Both the position numbers and the translations under genes were made by a program. 64,000 bases of DNA, taken from assembly GCF_002024165.1 (NCBI RefSeq), contig NZ_MWQN01000001.1, forward strand, positions 3,823,365-3,887,364, in the 5' to 3' direction. A model generated the notes under the pieces. It had not been told where the DNA came from, did not search any database, and saw nothing but the letters and a program-made list of their open reading frames with translations. Source of the stretch: Embleya scabrispora (GTDB taxonomy: Bacteria > Actinomycetota > Actinomycetes > Streptomycetales > Streptomycetaceae). The stretch's first letter is position 1, and each line of letters starts with the position of its first letter. Shown here in pieces: positions 25,639-34,438 of the stretch.

Positions 25639-26427
25639 ATGGGCAAGCTGGACGGCAGGGTGGTCCTGATCACCGGCGCGGCACGCGGACAGGGTGTGGC
25701 GGAGGCCCGCCTGTTCGCGGCCGAGGGCGCGCGGGTGGTCCTCGGCGACATCCTCGACGAGGCGGGTGAGGCGGCGGCGAAGGAGATCGGCGACGCTGCG
25801 CGCTACGTCCACCTGGACGTGTCGAGCGAGGACGACTGGCGGCGGGCGGTGGAGGCCTCCGTCGCCGCGTTCGGCCGGCTCGACGGACTGGTCAACAACG
25901 CCGGGATCCTGGCCTTCGAGCCGATCGAGGAGATGTCCCGGGAGGCATATCTGCGGATCGTCGAGGTGAACCAGCTCGGTACGTTCCTGGGCATGAAGGC
26001 GGCGCTGCCCGCGATGCGGGCGGCCGGCGGCCCGGGCACGATCGTGAACATCGCCTCCTACGCGGGCCTGGCCGGCATGGAGGGCCTGGTCGCGTACGCC
26101 TCGACCAAGGGCGCGGTCCTGGCGATGACCCGGGTGGCCGCCCTGGAGGCCGCCCCGCACATCCGGGTCAACGCGATCTGCCCGGGCGGCGTCCGTACTC
26201 CGATGACCAATCCCGGGGACATCGAGGGCCTGCCCTCCCGGCCGCCCGCCCCGGGCGAGCCGGACCCGGTGAGCGAGGTCTTCGGCGGCATACCTCTGGC
26301 CCGCATCGGCGAGCCCGACGAGATCGCCACCGCGGCGCTGTACCTCACCGGGCCCGACAGTTCCTACACGACCGGCACCCACATCGTCGTCGACGGCGGC
26401 TGGATGGCCGGCGTGAAGCTCTTCTGA
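25639..26427 (+). CDS. Short-chain dehydrogenase, 3-alpha(20-beta)-hydroxysteroid dehydrogenase-like
   Basis: A 262-residue classical SDR: TGAARGQG cofactor loop, Asp in GDILDE favouring NAD, DVSSEDDW, NNAGIL, catalytic Ser and YASTK. The GDILDEAGEAAAKEIGDAARYVHLDV segment is close to the 3-alpha/20-beta hydroxysteroid dehydrogenase group. Oxidation of a steroid hydroxyl or of a hydroxyacyl-CoA is the likely role in this context. The spacing to the preceding gene is 35 bases, containing operator copy H and a GAAAGG ribosome site. Confidence 0.86.
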   Translation: MGKLDGRVVLITGAARGQGVAEARLFAAEGARVVLGDILDEAGEAAAKEIGDAARYVHLDVSSEDDWRRAVEASVAAFGRLDGLVNNAGILAFEPIEEMSREAYLRIVEVNQLGTFLGMKAALPAMRAAGGPGTIVNIASYAGLAGMEGLVAYASTKGAVLAMTRVAALEAAPHIRVNAICPGGVRTPMTNPGDIEGLPSRPPAPGEPDPVSEVFGGIPLARIGEPDEIATAALYLTGPDSSYTTGTHIVVDGGWMAGVKLF

Positions 26428-26518
26428 TGCCGTTGGCGGCGCATCAGGATATGCCTCTGGAGCATATCTCGGGTGAGCCCCGTCTCATCCCGTGCGGACC
26501 CCTGGCGACCCCCGATAT

Positions 26519-26533
26519 CTGACGTACCATCAG
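26519..26533. promoter_or_regulatory. Operator copy I (CTGACGTACCATCAG)
   Basis: One mismatch from copy F, 100 bases before the amidohydrolase start. It is the last copy seen going rightward and so marks the right limit of the putative regulon. Confidence 0.7.
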
Positions 26534-26632
26534 CTTCGTGGAGCGGCCGGACCACGCGTGCGGACGGCGTGCGCCGGCCGCGTGCGCAGGCAACACCGAG
26601 GGCAGCGACACCGAGGGCAGAGGAGCTTCGCC

Positions 26633-28357
26633 ATGCTGGACCACGTCATCACCGGAGCCACCGTCGTCGACGGGACGGGCGCGCCGTCCTTCCTGGGTGA
26701 CGTGGGCATCAGGGACGGCCGCATCGTCGCGGTCACCCCCGCCGGCGGCATCACCGAGGAAGCCGCGAGCACCGAGAACGCCGAGGGCCTGGTCCTGGCT
26801 CCCGGCTTCGTCGACCCGCACACCCACTACGACGCCCAGCTGCACTGGGACCCGTACGCCACCCCCTCGGTCAACCACGGCGTGACCACGATCATCGGCG
26901 GCAACTGCGGCTTCACCCTCGCGCCGCTCAAGGCCGAGGACGCCGACTACACGCGCCGGATGATGGCCAAGGTCGAGGGCATGGCGCTGCCCGCGCTGGA
27001 GAACGGCGTGGACTGGAGCTGGGAGACCTTCGCCCAGTACCTGGACAAGCTGGAGGGCCGGATCGCGGTGAACGCGGGCTTCATGGCCGGCCACTGTGCG
27101 ATCCGCCGCTACGTGATGGGCGCCGACTCGGTCGGCAAGGAGGCCACGCCCGAGCAGGTCGCGGCGATGGTGGCGGAACTGGGCAAGGCGATGGAGGCCG
27201 GCGCGCTCGGCTTCTCCACCGGCCAGTCCAACCACACCGACGGCGACGGCAACCCGGTGCCCTCGCGGCATGCCACGCCCGCCGAGATCCTGGCGCTGTG
27301 CGAGGAGGTCGGCAAGCACGAGGGCACCCAGCTCGAAGTCATCGTGACCGGCTGTCTGGACAAGTTCTCCGACGACGAGATCGACCTGCTGGTCAAGATG
27401 ACCACCACGGCCGGCCGCCCGATGAACTGGAACGTGCTCACCGTCGACTCGGCCGCGCCCGACCGCGCGCCCCGGCAGATCCACGCGTCGGAGAAGGCCA
27501 AGGAGGCGGGCGGGCGGATCGTGATCCTGACCATGCCGGTCCTGGTCCCGATGAACATGTCGTTCCTGACCTACTGCGCGCTGAACCTGATCCCGGGCTG
27601 GGGCCCGATCCTGTCCCTGCCGGTGCCCGAGCGGATCGCCAAGCTGCGCGACGCCGACGTGCGCGCACAGATGTTGCGCAACGCGGACAGCCCCGAGGCG
27701 GGCGTCTTTCGCCGACTGGCCGACTTCGGCCGCTACGTGATCGGCGACACCTACTCCGAGGCGAACGAGGGCCTGTCGGGGCGGGTGGTCGCCGACATCG
27801 CCAAGGAGCGCGGCCAGGACGACTTCTGGACGCTGATCGAGATCTGCATCAACGACGACCTGCGCACGGTGTTGTGGCCGATGCCCACCGACAACGACCA
27901 GGCGTCGTGGGACCTGCGGCAGCAGGTGTGGGACAACGAGCACGTGATCCTGGGCGGCTCGGACGCCGGCGCGCACCTGGACCGCATGTGCGGCGCGACC
28001 TACACCACCCGCTTCCTCGGCGACATGCTGCGCGGGCGCAAGCTGGTGTCGTTGGAGCGCGCGGTGCAGATGCTCACCACCGAGCCCGCCGAACTCTTCG
28101 GCCTCAAGGACCGCGGCCGAATCGCCGAGGGTTTCCACGCCGACCTGGTCCTGTTCGACCCGGCCACGGTCGGCTCCGGCCCGGCCCGCCTGATGCACGA
28201 CCTGCCCGGCGACAGCCCGCGCCTGACGAGCGAGTCCACCGGCGTGGTCAGCGTCCGCGTCAACGGTGTGGAAACCATCCGCGACGGCCAAACCACCGGC
28301 GCCGCCAACGGCACCCTGCTGCGCAGCGGCAAGGACACGCGCACGGTTTCGGTCTGA
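26633..28357 (+). CDS. Amidohydrolase family protein (N-acyl-D-amino-acid deacylase/D-aminoacylase-like)
   Basis: A 574-residue metal-dependent hydrolase of the amidohydrolase superfamily. GTGAPSFLGDVGIRDGRI at the N-terminus, PGFVDPHTHYDAQLHWDP (the HxH pair), a GHCAIRRYVMG segment, SDAGAH near residue 442 (metal Asp) and a C-terminal small beta domain are visible. Family members cleave N-acyl amino acids, but proteins of this size often turn up beside steroid and aromatic catabolic genes with unproved substrates. AGAGGA precedes the ATG and operator copy I is upstream, so it seems to be co-regulated with steroid-type genes. Confidence 0.83.
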   Translation: MLDHVITGATVVDGTGAPSFLGDVGIRDGRIVAVTPAGGITEEAASTENAEGLVLAPGFVDPHTHYDAQLHWDPYATPSVNHGVTTIIGGNCGFTLAPLKAEDADYTRRMMAKVEGMALPALENGVDWSWETFAQYLDKLEGRIAVNAGFMAGHCAIRRYVMGADSVGKEATPEQVAAMVAELGKAMEAGALGFSTGQSNHTDGDGNPVPSRHATPAEILALCEEVGKHEGTQLEVIVTGCLDKFSDDEIDLLVKMTTTAGRPMNWNVLTVDSAAPDRAPRQIHASEKAKEAGGRIVILTMPVLVPMNMSFLTYCALNLIPGWGPILSLPVPERIAKLRDADVRAQMLRNADSPEAGVFRRLADFGRYVIGDTYSEANEGLSGRVVADIAKERGQDDFWTLIEICINDDLRTVLWPMPTDNDQASWDLRQQVWDNEHVILGGSDAGAHLDRMCGATYTTRFLGDMLRGRKLVSLERAVQMLTTEPAELFGLKDRGRIAEGFHADLVLFDPATVGSGPARLMHDLPGDSPRLTSESTGVVSVRVNGVETIRDGQTTGAANGTLLRSGKDTRTVSV

Positions 28358-28370
28358 CCGCCCCGAGACC

Positions 28371-28404
28371 CGGCGGCGTACGGGGGTCCTCCCGTACGCC
28401 GCCG
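28371..28404 (+). terminator. Terminator after the amidohydrolase gene
   Basis: A perfect 14-bp stem (CGGCGGCGTACGGG and its complement) with a 6-base loop, followed by CTTTA. It sits between convergent genes. Confidence 0.8.
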
Positions 28405-28432
28405 CTTTACGGCCGGACGGCGAGCATGGTGG

Positions 28433-28690
28433 TCAGGCGGGTAGGTAGGTCACCTGGAGCACCAGGACGCTTTCGCTACGCACGACGATCAGATAGCGGA
28501 ACATGCCACTCTCGGGGTACGCGGTGCCCATCGGGGGATTCGGTCCCTGGTAGGTCGCGCCGTCGAGGTAGAGCGCCTCGGCGGCTCTGACGATCTCCTC
28601 GGCTCTGGTTTCGACCTGGGCGATGAATGCTTCGGGAGCTCCGCCGACGACGCTTTGTTCGTCGGGGTGGTATTCCCAGCTCCAGCTCAT
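28433..28690 (-). CDS. Small protein, second gene of a toxin-antitoxin-like pair
   Basis: An 85-residue protein starting MSWSWEYHPDEQ. It has a predicted helix (EAFIAQVETRAEEIVRAAEALYL) followed by beta strands (FRYLIVVRSESVLVLQVTYL), a layout like RelE/ParE-type small toxins, although catalytic residues cannot be identified. The start overlaps the preceding gene by ATGA. Genes of this kind often follow DUF6247 genes in streptomycetes. The toxin role is inferred from size, fold pattern and coupling only. Confidence 0.6.
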   Translation of the reverse strand: MSWSWEYHPDEQSVVGGAPEAFIAQVETRAEEIVRAAEALYLDGATYQGPNPPMGTAYPESGMFRYLIVVRSESVLVLQVTYLPA

Positions 28691-29133
28691 GTCTCGACTG
28701 CGGCGTATGCGGCGCGCATCAGTTCCTCGGCGACCCGAACACCTCGGGCACGGATCTCGGCGTCGTCACTGATGGTGTCGACCTGCTCGGCGCGGTGGTA
28801 ACGGAACGCGAGATCGGGGTGGCGCTCGATCTCGACGACCGCGGCCCAGTGGCGGAGCCATGCCCGCAGGGGGTCCAGGCGGTTGATCTTCAGCGCGGTC
28901 GCGGTGGCCTCGCGTTGGGAGCGGTCCATCTCCGGGAGCCAGTGTGGGGCCAGCAGCGCGACCGCGCGACGTAGCCCCTCAATGGTGCGCTCTGGGCGGG
29001 GCATGACCGGTGTGCCGTATTCGGACTCGGCGGTCGGCATCGCAGGCTCCCTTCCGATCGGCATGACACGGGCGAACCCGGCCCGCCATTCACTGTAGTC
29101 GGCCCTATCGATGTCGATCACGGTCTCGGACAT
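28687..29133 (-). CDS. DUF6247-like protein, possible antitoxin partner
   Basis: About 148 residues. The segment TIEGLRRAVALLAPHWLPEMDRSQREATATA followed by LDPLRAWLRHWAAVVEIERHPDLAFRYHRAE is the DUF6247 pattern (a helical protein of unknown structure, often adjacent to small toxin-like genes). ATG 29133 is preferred over the in-frame GTG two codons earlier because GGGAGG is then better spaced. It is translationally coupled to the 85-residue gene. A DNA-binding motif is not evident. Confidence 0.65.
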   Translation of the reverse strand: MSETVIDIDRADYSEWRAGFARVMPIGREPAMPTAESEYGTPVMPRPERTIEGLRRAVALLAPHWLPEMDRSQREATATALKINRLDPLRAWLRHWAAVVEIERHPDLAFRYHRAEQVDTISDDAEIRARGVRVAEELMRAAYAAVET

Positions 29134-29397
29134 CCTCACCCTCCCGCAGGCGCTCGTTCGCCGGCCGCTTCGAACGGTTCAACGATCTAGCGGTCCCGAG
29201 GTCACCCGAACGGACCTGCGCCGGGCTCGGGACGACCCACGTGACGTGCGACACGAGTCGGGATGGGCATGGATCGGGGCCGCCTACGCTTGGTTCTTTC
29301 GGGGGCGACGTCGGGTCGGCTCCCGTGTCTCGGTGGGGCGGAGCAGATCTCGCCCGCCGATCCAACCCGAGCAGTAGCGACGACAGCGAGGTGTCGC

Positions 29398-31995
29398 ATG
29401 ACCCCGACTCCCAACGAGGGACGTCCCACCGAGAGTTCGATGCGGCGCGCGCTGCGGCGCGCCCGCGACGGGGTCATGCTCGACGTCTCCGAGGCGGCCG
29501 TGCTCCTGCACGCCCGCGACGCCGATCTCGACGACCTGTGCGCCTCGGCCGCGCGCGTGCGGGACGCCGGCCTGGAGGCGGTCGGCCGCACCGGCGTGAT
29601 CACCTACAGCCGCAAGGTGTTCATCCCGCTCACCCGGCTGTGTCGGGACCGCTGCAACTACTGCACCTTCGTCACCGTCCCGGGCAAGCTCCGGCGCGAG
29701 GGCCACGGGATGTTCCTCAGCCCCGACGAGGTGCTCGAGATCGCTCGCGACGGCGCCGCGCTCGGCTGCAAGGAAGCCCTGTTCACCCTCGGCGACCGGC
29801 CCGAGGACCGCTGGCCCGAGGCCCGCGAGTGGCTGGACGCGCACGGATACGACGACACGCTCGCCTATGTGCGGGCGATGTCGATCCGGGTCCTGGAGGA
29901 GACCGGCCTGCTGCCGCACCTGAACCCCGGGGTGCTCTCCTGGACCGACTTCCAACGGCTCAAGCCGGTCAGCGCGTCGATGGGGATGATGCTGGAGACC
30001 ACCGCGACCCGGCTGTGGTCCGAGCCCGGCGGTCCGCACTACGGCTCGCCCGACAAGGAACCGGCGGTGCGGCTGCGGGTGCTGGAGGACGCCGGGCGCT
30101 CCAACGTGCCGTTCACCACGGGTCTGCTGATCGGCATCGGCGAGACGATGACCGAGCGGGCCGAGTCGATCTTCGCGATGCGCGGGATCGCCCGGCAGTA
30201 CGGCTCGATTCAGGAAGTCATCGTGCAGAACTTCCGCGCCAAGCCGGACACGGCGATGCGCGGCACCCCCGACGCCGACCTGGTCGAATTGGCCGCCGCG
30301 ATCGCCGTCTCGCGGATCGTGCTCGGGCCGAAGATGCGCATCCAGGCGCCGCCGAACCTGATCGGCGACGAGTACGCGCTGATGATCGGGGCCGGGATCG
30401 ACGACTGGGGCGGGGTCTCGCCGCTCACGCCCGACCACGTCAATCCCGAACTCGCCTGGCCACAGATCGAGTTCCTGGCGGCGCGCACCGCCGAGGCGGG
30501 CTTCACGCTGCACGAGCGGCTGAACGTGTACCCCGAGGTGATCCTGCGCGGCGAACCGTGGGTGGACCCCCGGGTGTTGCCGCACGTACGCGCGCTGTCC
30601 GACCCGGAGACCGGTCTCGCGATCGAGGGCCGCAACCCCGAGGGCCTGCCCTGGCAGGAACCCGAGGACATCTTCGCCGCCGCGTCCGGCCGCACCGACC
30701 TGCACGTGACGATCGACACCACCGGCCGCACCACCGACCGGCGCGACGACTTCGACAACGTCTACGGCGACTGGGACGCGCTGCGCGAGCAGGTCGCCGC
30801 CGGCCCCGCCGGATCGGTGGTCCGGCTCGACTCGGAGGTGCGCGAGGCACTGGCCCAAGCCGCCGCCGACCCGACCCGGCTGACCGACGACCAAGCCCTC
30901 GCGCTGTTCCACTGCGACGGCCCTGCCATGGACGAACTCGCCCGGATCGCCGACGACTTGCGTCGCGAGGTGAACGGCGACGAGATCACCTACATCGTCA
31001 ACCGCAACATCAACTTCACCAACGTCTGCTACACCGGCTGCCGGTTCTGCGCGTTCGCCCAGCGCCGCACCGACGCCGACGCGTACACCCTCTCCCTGGA
31101 CCAGGTGGGCGAGCGGGCCGAACAGGCGTGGGCGGTCGGCGCGACCGAGGTCTGCATGCAGGGCGGCATCCACCCCGACCTGCCCGGAACCGCCTACTTC
31201 GACATCGCCCGCGAGGTCAAGAAGCGGGTCCCGGGGATGCACGTGCACGCCTTCTCGCCGATGGAGGTGGTCAACGGCGCGACCCGCACCGGGATGTCCA
31301 TCCGCGACTGGCTGACCGCCGCCAAGGAGGCGGGCCTGGACACCATCCCCGGCACCGCCGCCGAGATCCTGGACGACGACGTGCGCTGGATCCTGACCAA
31401 GGGCAAGCTGCCCGCCGCGACCTGGGTCGAGGTGGTCAAGACGGCGCACGAGCTGGGCATCCGCAGTTCCTCGACGATGATGTACGGCCACGTGGACACC
31501 CCCGCGCACTGGCTCGGCCACCTGCGCCTGCTCGGCCGGATCCAGGACGAGACCGGCGGCTTCACCGAGTTCGTCACCCTGCCCTTCGTACACACCAACG
31601 CCCCGGTGTACCTGGCCGGCATCGCCCGCCCCGGCCCGACCCTGCGGGACAACCGGGCCGTACACGCGATGGCCCGCATCCTGCTGCACGGCAAGATCGA
31701 CAACATCCAGACCAGCTGGGTCAAGCTCGGCGTCGAGGGCACCAACCTGATGCTCCAGGGCGGCGCCAACGACATGGGCGGCACGCTCATGGAGGAGACC
31801 ATCTCCCGGATGGCCGGCGCCGACAACGGCTCGAAGAAGTCGATCGCCGAACTGGAGGCGATGGCCGCCTCGCTCGGCCGCCGCGCCCGCCAGCGCACCA
31901 CCACCTACGGCGAGGTGGACGCCGAGCGGCAGGCGATCGCCCGGCGCCACGACGAGGACGTCGACCGGATCATGCTGCCGATCCTGACCAACTGA
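29398..31995 (+). CDS. fbiC: FbiC, 7,8-didemethyl-8-hydroxy-5-deazariboflavin (FO) synthase
   Basis: An 865-residue fusion of two radical SAM enzymes. The CofG half carries CRDRCNYC (residues about 82-89), the CofH half CYTGCRFC (about 544-551), each a CxxxCxxC cluster site. Together they join a tyrosine-derived fragment to 5-amino-6-ribitylaminouracil to form FO, the chromophore of coenzyme F420. The two-domain length is normal for actinobacteria. A GAGGTG ribosome site lies before the ATG. It stands alone, with a strong terminator after it. F420 from this route may serve the luciferase-like enzyme at 24656. Confidence 0.95.
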   Translation: MTPTPNEGRPTESSMRRALRRARDGVMLDVSEAAVLLHARDADLDDLCASAARVRDAGLEAVGRTGVITYSRKVFIPLTRLCRDRCNYCTFVTVPGKLRREGHGMFLSPDEVLEIARDGAALGCKEALFTLGDRPEDRWPEAREWLDAHGYDDTLAYVRAMSIRVLEETGLLPHLNPGVLSWTDFQRLKPVSASMGMMLETTATRLWSEPGGPHYGSPDKEPAVRLRVLEDAGRSNVPFTTGLLIGIGETMTERAESIFAMRGIARQYGSIQEVIVQNFRAKPDTAMRGTPDADLVELAAAIAVSRIVLGPKMRIQAPPNLIGDEYALMIGAGIDDWGGVSPLTPDHVNPELAWPQIEFLAARTAEAGFTLHERLNVYPEVILRGEPWVDPRVLPHVRALSDPETGLAIEGRNPEGLPWQEPEDIFAAASGRTDLHVTIDTTGRTTDRRDDFDNVYGDWDALREQVAAGPAGSVVRLDSEVREALAQAAADPTRLTDDQALALFHCDGPAMDELARIADDLRREVNGDEITYIVNRNINFTNVCYTGCRFCAFAQRRTDADAYTLSLDQVGERAEQAWAVGATEVCMQGGIHPDLPGTAYFDIAREVKKRVPGMHVHAFSPMEVVNGATRTGMSIRDWLTAAKEAGLDTIPGTAAEILDDDVRWILTKGKLPAATWVEVVKTAHELGIRSSSTMMYGHVDTPAHWLGHLRLLGRIQDETGGFTEFVTLPFVHTNAPVYLAGIARPGPTLRDNRAVHAMARILLHGKIDNIQTSWVKLGVEGTNLMLQGGANDMGGTLMEETISRMAGADNGSKKSIAELEAMAASLGRRARQRTTTYGEVDAERQAIARRHDEDVDRIMLPILTN

Positions 31996-32013
31996 GCGAC
32001 GGCACACGCGCCC

Positions 32014-32053
32014 GCGCGGGCCGGAGGGCGACCCGTTCGCCTCCGGCCCGCGC
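32014..32053 (+). terminator. Terminator after fbiC
   Basis: A 12-bp GC stem (GCGCGGGCCGGA with its complement) continues, past a bulged G, into GGCGA/TCGCC around a five-base loop, 19 bases after the fbiC stop. Confidence 0.75.
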
Positions 32054-32145
32054 CGCTTTCCGCGGTGCTCTCGGATGCGTGTGCGACACCCCGGCGATCC
32101 CGCGCCGGTACGCTGCGGTGGGGCTTCGGGGGAGGGAGAACACAC

Positions 32146-33249
32146 ATGGCCGCACTGTGGTCCAGGGACCGTTTGCAGGACTTTCGGGCACGGGTACGGG
32201 GCTGTCTCGTCGGCGGCGCGATCGGGGACGCGCTCGGTGCCGGGATCGAGTTCCTGAGCCTTGCGGAGATCCGCGAACAGCACGGATCCGACGGGGTCAC
32301 CGGCTACGTGACGGCGTACCACCGACACGGCGCGATCACCGACGACACGCAGATGACCCTGTTCACGGTGGAGGGGCTGATCCGCGCGCACGTGCGCCGG
32401 GACACCGGGGCCTGGCATCCGCCGACCGACCTGCACGGCGCCTACCTGCGCTGGAAGGCCACCCAGAGCGAATGGGGCCCCGACGAGCGCAAGGACGAGG
32501 GCTGGCTGGTTCGCGAGGAGTGGCTGTACAGCTCGCGCGCGCCCGGATCCGCGTGCCTGCGCGGGCTGGAGGACGAGAGCGTGATGGGCACGCTGGAGCG
32601 GCCCAAGAACCCCGACTCCAAGGGGTGCGGCGCGGTCATGCGCTCCGCGCCGTTCGGCCTGCTGGTCGGCTGGCGGCCCGAGCTGGTCTTCCAACTCGCG
32701 GTGGAATGCGCGGTGTTGACCCACGGACACCCCACCGGCTACCTCGCGGCGGGCGCGTTCGCGGTGATCGTGCACGCGGTCATGCAGGGCGCGCCGTTGG
32801 AGGAGGGCGTACGGATCGCCCTGGAGCTGGTGAAGTCCCGTCCGGAGCACGCAGAGACCGCGCACGCGATCGAGGCGGCGTCGGCCGCGGTGCGCGCCGG
32901 GGTGCCCTCGGCGGAGCGGGTCGAGGCGCTGGGCCAGGGCTGGACCGCCGAGGAGGCGCTGTCGATCGGGCTGTACTGCGCCCTGGTGGCCCCCGACATG
33001 CGCACCGGACTGCTGCTCGCGGTCAACCACGGCGGGGACAGCGACTCGACCGGGTCGATCTGCGGCAACCTGCTCGGCGCCATGCACGGCGACACCGTGC
33101 TGCCCGCCGACCTGGTCGCCGAACTCGAGGGCCGCGGTGCGATCCTGCAACTGGCCGACGACTTCGCGATGGAGATGACCCAGGGCACCACGCTGCACGG
33201 CCCCGAGGCGGGGGAGACCTGCTGGACCCGGCGCTACCCGCCGACCTGA
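32146..33249 (+). CDS. ADP-ribosylglycohydrolase family protein
   Basis: A 367-residue ARH-fold protein. RGCLVGGAIGDALGAGIEF, the metal-binding DDTQM near residue 66, and VNHGGDSDSTGSICGNLLGA near residue 288 give the two-metal site of ADP-ribosyl hydrolases (DraG/ARH3 type), so removal of ADP-ribose from a protein or nucleic acid, or hydrolysis of a related N- or O-glycoside, is expected. GGGAGG is just upstream of the ATG. It stands alone between fbiC and the convergent nagA; the substrate is unknown. Confidence 0.88.
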   Translation: MAALWSRDRLQDFRARVRGCLVGGAIGDALGAGIEFLSLAEIREQHGSDGVTGYVTAYHRHGAITDDTQMTLFTVEGLIRAHVRRDTGAWHPPTDLHGAYLRWKATQSEWGPDERKDEGWLVREEWLYSSRAPGSACLRGLEDESVMGTLERPKNPDSKGCGAVMRSAPFGLLVGWRPELVFQLAVECAVLTHGHPTGYLAAGAFAVIVHAVMQGAPLEEGVRIALELVKSRPEHAETAHAIEAASAAVRAGVPSAERVEALGQGWTAEEALSIGLYCALVAPDMRTGLLLAVNHGGDSDSTGSICGNLLGAMHGDTVLPADLVAELEGRGAILQLADDFAMEMTQGTTLHGPEAGETCWTRRYPPT

Positions 33250-33252
33250 GCG

Positions 33253-33285
33253 CCGGCCGCCCCGGACACTGCCCGAGGCGGCCGG
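33253..33285. terminator. Hairpin between convergent ARH and nagA genes
   Basis: CCGGCCGCC and its complement enclose a 15-base loop, beginning at the ARH gene end and reaching to within 11 bases of the nagA stop. Confidence 0.6.
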
Positions 33286-33295
33286 ATCGCTCCGA

Positions 33296-34438
33296 TCAGG
33301 GTCGGCGCTCGTCCACCCACGCGCCCGCGACCATCACCGCGCGCACCCGAAGCGCGTCGTCCAGGACCACCAGGTCGGCCTGCTTGCCCGGCTCCAGCGT
33401 GCCGATCCGGTCGGCCAGGCCGAGCGCCCGCGCGGGCGTGGCCGAGAGCGAGCGCACCACGTCGGCGATCGGCAGGCCGCCCGCGACGCCGTTGCGCAGC
33501 GCCCCGTCCAGGGTCAGCGTGCTGCCCGCGATCGAGTCGCCGCCGGCCAGCCGGGCCACCCCGTCCACCACGTCCACGGTCATCACGCCCAGCGGGTAGA
33601 CGCCGTCCGGCATGCCCGCCGCGCCCATCGCGTCGGTGATGAAGGCGACCCGGTCCGGGCCCGCGCTCGCGTACGCCAGGTTGACCACGCTCGGGTGCAG
33701 GTGCACGCCGTCGTTGATCAACTCCACCACCGCGTCGCTGTCCTGGAGCAGCGCGGTGACCGGCCCCGGCTCGCGGTGGTGCACGCTGCGCATCGCGTTG
33801 AACAGGTGGGTGGCCACGCTCGCGCCCGCGGCCAGCGCCGCGTGGGTCTCCCGGTGCGTGCCGTCGGTGTGCCCGACCGCGGCGATCACGCCCTCGTCGG
33901 CGAGCCGGCGCACCAGTTCGACCCCGCCCGGCAGCTCCGGGGCCAGGGTGACCATGCGGATCGCGCCGTTCGCCGCCTTGAGCAGCGTGCCGACCTCGTC
34001 CCGGTCCGGCGCGCGCAGCTGGGTCGGGTCGTGCGCGCCGCAGCGGGCCGCGCTCAGATAGGGCCCCTCCAGGTGCAGCCCCGCCAGCAGGCCGTCGTGC
34101 ACGAGCGGGGAGAGTGTGGTCACGATCCGCAGCAGGTCCGCCGGGGACGCGGTGACCAGGCTGGCGACCGTGGTCGTGGTCCCGTGCGAGCGATGGAATT
34201 CGGCCACCCGCAGCGCCTCGTCGGGATCGCCGGAGGTGTACGAACCACCTCCGCCGCCGTGCACGTGCATGTCCACGAAACCGGGGACGATCCAGCCGCC
34301 CGCGACATCGACCACCGGCTCCGAGCCGTTCGGCCGACCGGGGCCGGCGAAGCCGATCCGTTCACCCACCACGTGCACCGAGGCGCCGTCGACCACCCCG
34401 GAGGGCAGCACCACGCGCGCATTGCCGAGCACCGTCAC
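33296..34438 (-). CDS. nagA: N-acetylglucosamine-6-phosphate deacetylase
   Basis: A 380-residue amidohydrolase: GFVDMHVHGGGG (HxH), HLEGPYLS (metal-bridging Glu), VGHTDGTHRETHAAL and THLFNAMRSVHHREPG (metal His residues), FITDAMGAAGMPDG (catalytic Asp). It converts GlcNAc-6-phosphate to glucosamine-6-phosphate and acetate. The GTG start overlaps the stop of the upstream ROK kinase gene (GTGA), giving a kinase-deacetylase operon. With the ABC importer at 36916-40118 this forms an amino-sugar uptake and use locus. Confidence 0.92.
   Translation of the reverse strand: MTVLGNARVVLPSGVVDGASVHVVGERIGFAGPGRPNGSEPVVDVAGGWIVPGFVDMHVHGGGGGSYTSGDPDEALRVAEFHRSHGTTTTVASLVTASPADLLRIVTTLSPLVHDGLLAGLHLEGPYLSAARCGAHDPTQLRAPDRDEVGTLLKAANGAIRMVTLAPELPGGVELVRRLADEGVIAAVGHTDGTHRETHAALAAGASVATHLFNAMRSVHHREPGPVTALLQDSDAVVELINDGVHLHPSVVNLAYASAGPDRVAFITDAMGAAGMPDGVYPLGVMTVDVVDGVARLAGGDSIAGSTLTLDGALRNGVAGGLPIADVVRSLSATPARALGLADRIGTLEPGKQADLVVLDDALRVRAVMVAGAWVDERRP

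Noticed and set aside
29241-33599. Very long open frame of 1452 codons on the plus strand
   Set aside because: It is an out-of-frame shadow of fbiC and the ARH gene: Arg/Pro/Gly-rich with no family motif, as expected in high-GC DNA.
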